A DNA stretch of 5,176 bases from Acidobacteriaceae bacterium (GTDB taxonomy: Bacteria; Acidobacteriota; Terriglobia; Terriglobales; Acidobacteriaceae): NCBI GenBank assembly GCA_003167305.1, contig PMTP01000195.1, positions 1 to 5,176 on the forward strand, in the 5' to 3' direction. Within the stretch, counting starts at the first letter, position 1. Every line of letters starts with the position of its first letter. The notes beneath the pieces were generated by a model. The model ran no database searches. It saw nothing but the letters and a program-made list of their open reading frames with translations, and was not told the DNA's origin. Both the position numbers and the translations under genes were made by a program. This document shows, piece by piece, positions 1 to 5,176 of the stretch.

Positions 1-219
1 ACCCAGCGCGGCGGCGTTCCCACTGCCTACGACCGCATCCTCGGCCAGCGCTACGGCCTGCATGCCATCGACATGGTCCACGACAAGAAGTGGGGCCGCA
101 TCGCCGTGCTCAACGGCCTGGACATCACCGACATCCCCATCAAGGACGCCATCGCGACAAATCGGCGGTTGGACCAGCGCTTCTTCGACGTGATCTCTGA
201 CCTGGAAGCGAAGGTCTAG
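1..219 (+). CDS. pfkA: 6-phosphofructokinase, C-terminal 72 residues (5' end outside window)
   Basis: Reading frame 1 is open from the first base to a TAG at 217-219 and gives 72 residues. It begins TQRGGVPTAYDR, which is the second half of the phosphofructokinase signature (family pattern G-H-x-Q-R-G-G-x5-D-R; the G-H would lie just upstream). It continues with ILGQRYGLHAIDMV, typical of the helix that follows, and the short strand 'GRIAVLNGLDITDIPI' seen near the end of PfkA proteins. The enzyme phosphorylates fructose 6-phosphate to fructose 1,6-bisphosphate in the cytoplasm, the committed step of glycolysis. The residues that distinguish ATP- from pyrophosphate-dependent enzymes are outside the window, so the phosphoryl donor cannot be decided here. 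A likely intrinsic terminator follows about 110 bp downstream. The family call is firm; the exact subgroup is not. Confidence 0.92.
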   Translation, partial: TQRGGVPTAYDRILGQRYGLHAIDMVHDKKWGRIAVLNGLDITDIPIKDAIATNRRLDQRFFDVISDLEAKV

Positions 220-247
220 TCCTTTTCACTCCCACAAAAATGGGTGC

Positions 248-278
248 CCCATCCTTCGCGTAATTTGCGAAGGGTGGG
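248..278. repeat. Palindromic hairpin, possible REP-like dispersed repeat
   Basis: Arms 248-259 (CCCATCCTTCGC) and 267-278 (GCGAAGGGTGGG) pair over 12 positions with a single G-T wobble, around a 7-base loop. No run of T follows on either strand, so it is a poor intrinsic terminator. From memory, gaps in acidobacterial genomes often carry hairpins with a conserved GTGCCCCAT...GGGTGGGA frame and variable inner arms. I infer that this is one copy of such a repeat, but only one copy is present in this window. Confidence 0.55.
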
Positions 279-329
279 AATCCACGAACCCCAACTGGCC
301 TCGTTCATCATCAGATTCAAATCATCCGC

Positions 330-361
330 AAAGAGCCATTCCTCACCAGGGATGGCTTTTT
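330..361 (+). terminator. Likely intrinsic terminator after pfkA
   Basis: Bases 330-342 pair with 349-361 around a 6-base loop (TCACCA). The core AGCCAT/ATGGCT is perfect, flanked by two G-C pairs on the loop side and A-T pairs at the base. The 3' arm ends in a run of five T (357-361) followed by GCTTT, as expected for Rho-independent termination on the plus strand. It lies about 110 bp after the pfkA stop and only 27 bp before the GTG of the acetyltransferase. It may therefore end the pfkA transcript or act as an attenuator for the next gene. Confidence 0.6.
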
Positions 362-388
362 GCTTTCCGCCTGCCGTAAAGTTGGACT

Positions 389-856
389 GTGCTGTACCGC
401 CTGTACAAGCCCGAAGACTTTGAAGCGCTCTACGCCCTCGAAGAACTTTGCTTTGAGCCGCCCTCGCGCTTTGGGCTGCGGTACATGCGCCTGCTTGTCG
501 GCCGCGCGAATGCGGCGGCCTGGATTGCCGAAGAGGATGGGCGGCTGTGGGGCTTCGCCATCGTCGAATGGTCCGAAGAAAGGCGCGGCATCACGGCCTA
601 CATTCAAACCATCGAGGTTGCCCACGAGGCGCGTGGCCGCGGCGTGGGCGGCGCGCTGCTCGGCAGCATCGAAGACTCCGCGCGCGCGGCGGGAGCTCGC
701 CTGATCTGGCTGCACGTCGAGGCCGCAAACACCGGCGCCATCCGCCTCTACGAGGCTCGGGGATACGCCTGTGACGGCCGCCAGGAGAACTACTATCCCC
801 ATGGCCGCGCGGCGCTCATCTACGTCAAGCGGCTGGATTCCGGGACCGCGAGTTAG
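389..856 (+). CDS. GNAT-family N-acetyltransferase, RimI-like
   Basis: The 155-residue protein is a complete single GNAT domain. The acetyl-CoA pyrophosphate-binding loop is ARGRGVGGALL at residues 81-91 (R/Q-x-x-G-x-G/A), preceded by the strand IQTIEVAHE. Motif B is NTGAIRLYEARGY at 114-126, and ENYYP at 133-137 resembles the NYYP of RimI, the acetyltransferase acting on the N-terminal alanine of ribosomal protein S18. The substrate here is inferred only; many GNAT proteins with this look act on other amines. The start is taken as GTG 389 because an in-frame TAA at 377-379 blocks any longer reading, and the next ATG (485) would remove the first helix. No clear Shine-Dalgarno sequence precedes it. 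It converges with the esterase gene, 13 bp separating the two stops. Confidence 0.85.
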   Translation: MLYRLYKPEDFEALYALEELCFEPPSRFGLRYMRLLVGRANAAAWIAEEDGRLWGFAIVEWSEERRGITAYIQTIEVAHEARGRGVGGALLGSIEDSARAAGARLIWLHVEAANTGAIRLYEARGYACDGRQENYYPHGRAALIYVKRLDSGTAS

Positions 857-866
857 TCCCCGATCC
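835..866. terminator. Weak hairpin spanning the convergent gene ends
   Basis: GGGAC (842-846) pairs with GTCCC (856-860), and outside an internal loop GGAT (835-838) pairs with ATCC (863-866). The hairpin covers the acetyltransferase stop codon and the short gap before the esterase stop. It could serve as a compact shared terminator for both strands, but no T run follows on either side, so the call is tentative. Confidence 0.22.
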
Positions 867-869
867 CAA

Positions 870-2573
870 TCAATACCGCCAACTCGTCAAATCCGCTCCC
901 GCGGGCGCGGTCTTCTGGATGCGTTCAAGAATCCTGGGCAAGTACATGGTGTTGTAGTGAAGCCGCGAGTAGGCGTTGGGCAGCGTGGGATCGCCGTTCC
1001 AGCAGTGCTCGGCGCGCGGGCCGTAAGTCACTTCGCCGCCATAGGGCGGATTCTTCGTCGTGTTGAGGAAATCTTCCATGCGATAGACGGCGTCATTCAG
1101 GAAATACGTGTCGTCGGAACCCACATAAATGTGGATCTTTCCCGCTAACTCCGGCCCCAGCTTCGCCCAATCCCGCTCCAGAATCGCTTCCAGATCGTAG
1201 TGCTCGCGCCAGTACTCGGCGACCTTGTGATCGATCTCGCCAGTCGCCTTGTCGAAGATGGACTGCGGATAGCCGTCCGCGCCCACCGGCCCGTAGACCG
1301 CCTGCCAGATGTCGAACTGCTCGCCCGAGCGGCCATGATCGCCCAGCGCCAGCTCGTAGCCGTTGAACTCCTCGGTGGTGATGAAGGTGTGGCCCAGATA
1401 GTCGCGCATCGACGGCTGCGCCACGCGCTTGTGCGCGCCTTCCAGATAAAATGCGTTCTTGTCGTTGTAGAGGTCGATGTTGGTGAAGGCGTGAAAGTCG
1501 ATGGGGTCCGGGCAGGCGGCAAATGCGCCGTTATAGTGATCCGGATAGAAGACCTGCACGGCCAGCGCTTCCCAGCCGCCCGTCGAGCCGCCATACATGA
1601 ACCGCGCCCACCCCTGGCCCAGGCCGCGAAACTGCTTCTCAATCGCCGGAATCAGTTCATTCTCGATGGCATCGCCGTAGGGCCCCACGTTGGCCGAGTT
1701 CACCGCGTAGGAGTCGTCATAGTAGGGGTTGGCGTGCTGAATCTTGACAACCAGAAAGCGCGGAAAGCCCGGCGCAATCCATTGCTGATAGAACTTGTAG
1801 CCCTCCTCCTGCTGGATGCGGTTGTAGCCGGCCAGATGAAAGCGCTCGCTATAGTCGGGTTTGAGATCCGGGTCGGGCGGCGTGGTGCGGAAGTTGCCGA
1901 AGTCGGCGACAAAATGATCGTGAAAGATCATCAGCGGGAAGCGCGCGTTGGGGTGATCGTCGAAGCCTTCGGGGACCATCACGATGGCGCTCAAAAACAT
2001 CGGCCGCCCCCAGAACTTGGTCAGCAATGCGCTCTGGATGCGGATGTGGCGCACGTATTTCGTATCGGCCGGCGTGGGGATGGGCGGAATCACCCTGGTC
2101 AGCGAAACCGCAATCGGCGCGCCGCCCGGCTTCACGGTGATCTTCTCCGGCTTCGAGATCAGGTTCCCCGGCGAGAGGTTCCACAGCTGCCCCTCGCCCT
2201 GGTCCATGTGCAGCTTGATGGTCTTGCCATCGGCGCGGTGAAAGGTCTCGTACTTGTTCAGCACCGCCTGAACGGTGTACTCGCCGGCCGGCACGTCCTT
2301 GAGGCTGCGGATCGGATAGCCCCAGGAGCTCGCGTCCACCACCGCGGGCTGGCCCGGCTGCCAGCCGTCCACCATGAGGCCGAAGACGATCTGCGAACGC
2401 GGTGAGTCGTCGATCTGGTTGCGCGGCTCGTCGCTGGGGTCCGTCGAGAGCACCAGCAACAGCCGCCCATCCAGCGGCTGCGCGCTCACTTCCGTGGGAA
2501 AGCTGACGGTGAAGGACTGCGCCGCGAGGGTGGCGGGGATGCACAGAACGAGGGCAAAGGCGATGCGCTTCAT
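870..2573 (-). CDS. Secreted alpha/beta-hydrolase, putative esterase (esterase D/feruloyl-esterase type)
   Basis: The protein is 567 residues from the chosen ATG at 2573. That start gives a clean Sec signal peptide, MKRIAFALVLCIPATLAA, with cleavage expected after residue 18; the frame stays open for 19 more codons upstream, but that extension is Pro/Arg-rich and would bury the signal. There is no lipobox at Cys11. Residues about 25-165 look like a beta-sandwich domain ('AGEYTVQAVLNKY'). Residues about 185-550 form an esterase-like alpha/beta-hydrolase domain. The nucleophile elbow is GGSTGG with Ser330; an acid is likely in GSDD (Asp487 or Asp488) and His523 in AEHCWNGD completes a plausible triad. 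It probably hydrolyses an ester outside the cytoplasm; the substrate is unknown. The Shine-Dalgarno is weak. The gene follows hpt with a 99-bp gap that holds no clear promoter. Family confidence is good, function only general. Confidence 0.83.
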   Translation of the reverse strand: MKRIAFALVLCIPATLAAQSFTVSFPTEVSAQPLDGRLLLVLSTDPSDEPRNQIDDSPRSQIVFGLMVDGWQPGQPAVVDASSWGYPIRSLKDVPAGEYTVQAVLNKYETFHRADGKTIKLHMDQGEGQLWNLSPGNLISKPEKITVKPGGAPIAVSLTRVIPPIPTPADTKYVRHIRIQSALLTKFWGRPMFLSAIVMVPEGFDDHPNARFPLMIFHDHFVADFGNFRTTPPDPDLKPDYSERFHLAGYNRIQQEEGYKFYQQWIAPGFPRFLVVKIQHANPYYDDSYAVNSANVGPYGDAIENELIPAIEKQFRGLGQGWARFMYGGSTGGWEALAVQVFYPDHYNGAFAACPDPIDFHAFTNIDLYNDKNAFYLEGAHKRVAQPSMRDYLGHTFITTEEFNGYELALGDHGRSGEQFDIWQAVYGPVGADGYPQSIFDKATGEIDHKVAEYWREHYDLEAILERDWAKLGPELAGKIHIYVGSDDTYFLNDAVYRMEDFLNTTKNPPYGGEVTYGPRAEHCWNGDPTLPNAYSRLHYNTMYLPRILERIQKTAPAGADLTSWRY

Positions 2574-2672
2574 GCTCGCTAGTCTACAGCGCGGCGCGGC
2601 GGCCGGTCGAGGGGAGCGCATATCCGGCAATAGATGTGGTCTCCCACCAAAGCGACATTCACTTTAGAAGAT

Positions 2673-3218
2673 CTACTCTGGATGGTCGGGCGTCATCAGG
2701 CAGATGTCGGGCAGGTTGCGGTAGCGCTCCCCGTAATCCATCCCATAGCCGATCACGAAGAGGTTGGGAATCGAGAAGCCCACATAGTCGGCTTCAATCT
2801 TTTCCAGCCGGTGCGAGGGCTTGTCGAGCAGCGTGGCGATGCGCAGCGTCTTCGGCCTTTGCTGCAACAGGTGCTTGCGCAGGTACGAGAGGGTAAGGCC
2901 GGTGTCGAGAATGTCCTCGACCACCAGCACATTCTTGCCCTCCACCGGCTCATCCAGGTCCTTGATCAGCTTGACCGCGCCCGAGGAGCGCTGCCCGCTG
3001 CCGTAGCTGGAGGTGGCCACAAAGTCGAAAGTCGCGTCCACCTGGACTGCCCGCGCCAGGTCGGCCAGAAACGGCGCAGCGCCCTTCAGAACGCCCACCA
3101 TCACCAGCTTTTCGCTGTTCAGATCTTGGGTAATCTGCGCGCCCATCTCGGCGACGCGCTCGGCAATCTGCTGGCGAGTATAAAGAATCTCAAGGTTCTG
3201 GTGCATGTCGGCTGCCAT
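2673..3218 (-). CDS. hpt: Hypoxanthine (guanine) phosphoribosyltransferase
   Basis: The protein has 181 residues, the usual size for bacterial HPRT. It transfers phosphoribose from PRPP to hypoxanthine or guanine, making IMP or GMP in purine salvage in the cytoplasm. Visible motifs in order: VGVLKGAAPF (41-50, the PPi-binding loop with LKG at 44-46), TSSYGSGQRSSG (69-80, the flexible catalytic loop), VVEDILDTG (99-107, the PRPP-binding motif with its paired acidic residues), LDKPSHR (131-137) and YVGFSIPNLFVIGYGMDYGE (145-164, purine-binding region). The start is ATG 3218; ATG 3206, four codons in, is an alternative, and neither has a strong Shine-Dalgarno. The frame stays open upstream to 3497, but those 93 codons look non-coding and would far exceed the family length. 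A candidate promoter lies about 220 bp upstream. Confidence 0.95.
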   Translation of the reverse strand: MAADMHQNLEILYTRQQIAERVAEMGAQITQDLNSEKLVMVGVLKGAAPFLADLARAVQVDATFDFVATSSYGSGQRSSGAVKLIKDLDEPVEGKNVLVVEDILDTGLTLSYLRKHLLQQRPKTLRIATLLDKPSHRLEKIEADYVGFSIPNLFVIGYGMDYGERYRNLPDICLMTPDHPE

Positions 3219-3447
3219 GCACTTAGTATCGCCTGAAGCCGGGGCTGGAAGGCAAGCGCGGCGATGAATATTCAGAGCATACGTTTCTGAATCCTGGCCG
3301 AGAAGGGTGGGGGCTGGCTCGACAGGATGCTCGAACGGGCGGCAGGTTCGGGCATTACAGGCGTGGAATATAGACCTGTTTTCATACAAATCGCACGAAA
3401 AGCACCCCGCTGCCGCTACAGCATTTTCGATTCTGGTGTTTACAGAA

Positions 3448-3475
3448 TCTATACAGTAAAGTGGCTTTTCCTCAA
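3448..3475 (-). promoter_or_regulatory. Candidate sigma-70-type promoter for hpt
   Basis: On the minus strand, TTGAGG (3475-3470) is followed after 16 bp by TATAGA (3453-3448), which match the -35 and -10 consensus at four and five of six positions. Transcription would begin near 3441, giving an hpt leader of about 220 bases. The boxes lie inside the inverted-repeat element and overlap its internal hairpins, so the match may be accidental. No better-spaced pair was found closer to hpt. Confidence 0.3.
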
Positions 3476-3486
3476 AAAAAAGCCAC
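3461..3486 (-). terminator. Possible terminator hairpin after the VWFA gene
   Basis: A perfect 9-bp stem (3461-3469 with 3478-3486) encloses an 8-base loop, about 50 bp past the VWFA stop. Read on the minus strand, the stem is followed by TTTACTG, a short T run, so termination is plausible but not strong. The eight-T stretch on this strand lies inside the loop and arm rather than after the stem. It is also the central arm of the inverted-repeat element. Confidence 0.35.
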
Positions 3487-3537
3487 CTTCGACGCACTCG
3501 TCATGTCAATAAGTGAAGCGAAAATGCTCTAGTGGCC

Positions 3538-4503
3538 TCACTGCCGGGGCGCGAAGTAACCCTTCTTGGCTCGCGCCTGGTAGCGCCGGTCGTTGCAGAA
3601 TAGATAGATGGGACGAAAGGCCCCGTTGTACTTGAAGTCGGCCGGAGTGTAGGTCAGCGCGTACTGGCTGCGCAGCTCTTCTTCAATGGATTGAAAGCTG
3701 TTCGTCATCTCCTCGATCGAAGGCGGAAAGAAGACCTGTCCGCCGGTTTCCTCCGACATCTTGGCCAGTACATCGTCACCCTTGCCGCGGCTGGGCGTCC
3801 AGTTGGTGCTGATGGCGTATATGATGGTCTCGGCCCGCTGACATTCCTTGATGGCCTCCTCCTGGTAGACGCGGCTCTGGTTGTCGTCGCCGTCGGAGAT
3901 CAGCACGATGGCCTTGCGCACCGGCTCCTGGCCACGCGAAACGTCCAGCAGCTTGTCGCGACAGGCGGTGTAAACGGCATCGAAGAGCGCCGTACCGCCG
4001 CCCGGGCGCAGCCGGTTCACCCCCGCCTCCAGAGCATCGATGTTGTTGGTCCAGTCCTGTTGGATCGCCGGTGTGGAGTCGAAGCCCATCACGAAGGCAC
4101 GATCGCTTTTGGCCTTGAGAATCTGCAAGAGAAACTCGGTGGCTGACTGCTGCTCGAACTGAAAGCGCGAGCGGATCGAGGTGCTGGCGTCGATGACCAC
4201 GCCCACGCGCAGCGGCAGATTGATCTGCTGGTGGAAGGAGGTAACCTTGGACGGCGCCTTCTGGTCGTCGAGCAGCGCGAAATCGCTTTGACGCAGATTG
4301 GGAATATAGTGCCCGTGCCTGTCGGTCACGGTGAAGATGAGATTGACCTCATTGACGCCCAGCCGGATCGTGGGCGCACTGACGTCAGGCTGCTGTGCGG
4401 CCGGGGCCGATTGGGCTGCGGGCTGGGGCGCGGATTGCTGCGCTTGCAGCGCGGAAAACGCAAACGCCATCGTAAAAACAAATCCTGAAAACTTTCTGTT
4501 CAT
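3538..4503 (-). CDS. Secreted VWFA-domain protein of the acidobacterial family
   Basis: The 321-residue protein starts with a Sec signal peptide (MNRKFSGFVFTMAFAFSALQA, cut expected after residue 21), followed by a Q/A/P-rich linker to about residue 44. A beta-rich segment (46-92, with 'LIFTVTDRHGHYIPNLRQSD') precedes a von Willebrand A domain at about 97-285. The metal-ion adhesion site is complete: DASTS at 105-109, Thr171 in GGGTALFD, and Asp204 in LISDGDD. The tail 'QYALTYTP...FRPI...KKGYFAP' is characteristic of the 'VWFA-related Acidobacterial domain' family. It presumably binds a protein partner through a divalent cation outside the cytoplasm; the partner and process are unknown. ATG 4503 is supported by AAGGAG just upstream. 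It follows the pseudouridine synthase by 52 bp and may share its transcript. No enzymatic residues are seen. Confidence 0.92.
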   Translation of the reverse strand: MNRKFSGFVFTMAFAFSALQAQQSAPQPAAQSAPAAQQPDVSAPTIRLGVNEVNLIFTVTDRHGHYIPNLRQSDFALLDDQKAPSKVTSFHQQINLPLRVGVVIDASTSIRSRFQFEQQSATEFLLQILKAKSDRAFVMGFDSTPAIQQDWTNNIDALEAGVNRLRPGGGTALFDAVYTACRDKLLDVSRGQEPVRKAIVLISDGDDNQSRVYQEEAIKECQRAETIIYAISTNWTPSRGKGDDVLAKMSEETGGQVFFPPSIEEMTNSFQSIEEELRSQYALTYTPADFKYNGAFRPIYLFCNDRRYQARAKKGYFAPRQ

Positions 4504-4505
4504 AG

Positions 4506-4511
4506 CTCCTT
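4506..4511 (-). promoter_or_regulatory. Ribosome binding site of the VWFA gene, unusually close to the start
   Basis: AAGGAG on the minus strand ends only two bases before ATG 4503. The match to the anti-Shine-Dalgarno is strong but the spacing is shorter than the usual 5-9 bases. The next in-frame ATG (codon 12) has no such site and would cut into the signal peptide, so 4503 remains the best start. Confidence 0.6.
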
Positions 4512-4555
4512 CATTTTATCAACCGTGCCTCGATTTTGCGCCAGTCTCACGCAAT

Positions 4556-5176
<621 letters not shown>

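Larger units (their letters stand above)
3412..3536. repeat. 125-bp multi-hairpin element with 18-bp imperfect inverted ends (MITE-like or structured RNA)
   Basis: Arm 3412-3429 (GCCGCTACAGCATTTTCG) and arm 3519-3536 (CGAAAATGCTCTAGTGGC) are reverse complements at 16 of 18 positions; the inner 10 bp are perfect, and one of the two differences is a G-T wobble. Inside lie a 7-7-7 hairpin at 3429-3449 (GATTCTG/CAGAATC), a 9-bp hairpin at 3461-3469/3478-3486 (GTGGCTTTT/AAAAGCCAC), and a weaker arm closed by CTTC 3487-3490 with GAAG 3515-3518. The third arm starts at the base after the second ends, and ends at the base before the outer arm resumes. No target-site duplication is obvious. It is non-coding and lies one base past the VWFA stop codon. 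Whether it is mobile, an RNA or both cannot be told from one copy. Confidence 0.55.
3219..3537. other. 319-bp non-coding gap between the VWFA gene and hpt
   Basis: No gene is supported here. The half next to the VWFA gene (3412-3536) is a 125-bp inverted-repeat element with internal hairpins, which includes a possible minus-strand terminator and promoter. The half next to hpt (3219-3411) would be the long hpt leader. I see only short, weak inverted repeats in it, and no recognisable riboswitch such as a purine aptamer. Confidence 0.6.

Noticed and set aside
317..802. A 161-codon minus-strand open frame across the acetyltransferase
   Set aside because: Shadow of the GNAT gene. The plus strand carries the complete acetyl-CoA loop and NYYP motifs, and the antisense product has no recognisable feature.
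1200..2405. A 401-codon open frame on the plus strand, antisense to the esterase gene
   Set aside because: It mirrors the codon pattern of the GC-rich esterase gene. Its translation is Val/Arg/Ala/His-rich with no domain, while the minus strand has a signal peptide and a hydrolase triad.
2574..2630. A 19-codon N-terminal extension of the esterase from ATG 2630
   Set aside because: The extension is Pro/Arg-rich and would place a non-hydrophobic tail before an ideal signal peptide starting at ATG 2573.
3354..3365. ATTACAGGCGTG, identical to 12 bases of the primate Alu consensus
   Set aside because: The match stops on both sides and the surroundings are bacterial, so it is chance and not contamination.
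3504..3509. A perfect TTGACA on the minus strand upstream of hpt
   Set aside because: No acceptable -10 box lies 16-18 bp downstream; that position reads GTGGCT within the hairpin arm. It is probably just part of the repeat element.
3410..3546. CTGCCG at 3410-3415 and 3541-3546 as a target-site duplication of the inverted-repeat element
   Set aside because: The two copies do not sit exactly at the element ends (one overlaps the left arm, the other lies inside the VWFA gene), and six bases recur easily in GC-rich DNA.

Overview
This window looks like chromosomal DNA from an acidobacterium (Acidobacteriota, probably Terriglobia). The main evidence is the gene at 3538-4503. It encodes a secreted von Willebrand A protein whose layout (Q/A/P-rich start, an 'LIFTVTDRHGHYI..L' strand region, MIDAS, 'QYALTYTP...F.RPI' and a 'KKGYFAP' end) matches the 'VWFA-related Acidobacterial domain' family. 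GC-rich coding sequence with AT-richer gaps, and ordinary housekeeping genes mixed with exported proteins, fit that reading. The taxon is inferred; there is no rRNA or other marker gene here.

Layout, left to right. Plus strand: the last 72 codons of a 6-phosphofructokinase gene (1-219); a 169-bp gap with a perfectly placed 12-bp palindromic hairpin (248-278) and a likely intrinsic terminator (330-361); then a GTG-started RimI-like GNAT acetyltransferase (389-856). This gene converges on the minus-strand block with only 13 bp between the two stop codons. Minus strand, in transcription order from the right edge: the 3' part of an RluA/RluD-family pseudouridine synthase (4556-5176, continuing beyond the window), the secreted VWFA protein (3538-4503), a 319-bp gap, hypoxanthine phosphoribosyltransferase hpt (2673-3218), and a secreted alpha/beta-hydrolase of the esterase D type (870-2573).

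The genes do not form an obvious single pathway. Pseudouridine synthase and VWFA are 52 bp apart and could be co-transcribed. hpt and the esterase are 99 bp apart and may share a transcript that starts in the 319-bp gap. Roles represented are glycolysis (phosphofructokinase), purine salvage (hpt), rRNA modification (pseudouridine synthase), protein N-acetylation (GNAT) and two exported proteins of unknown physiological substrate.

The most unusual non-coding structure is a 125-bp element at 3412-3536. It has 18-bp imperfect inverted termini enclosing two or three further hairpins that pack almost edge to edge. It lies one base past the VWFA stop codon and may be a MITE-like dispersed repeat or a structured RNA. 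I see no CRISPR array, tRNA, rRNA, transposase, phage gene or defence system, and nothing that convincingly forms a new multi-gene system.
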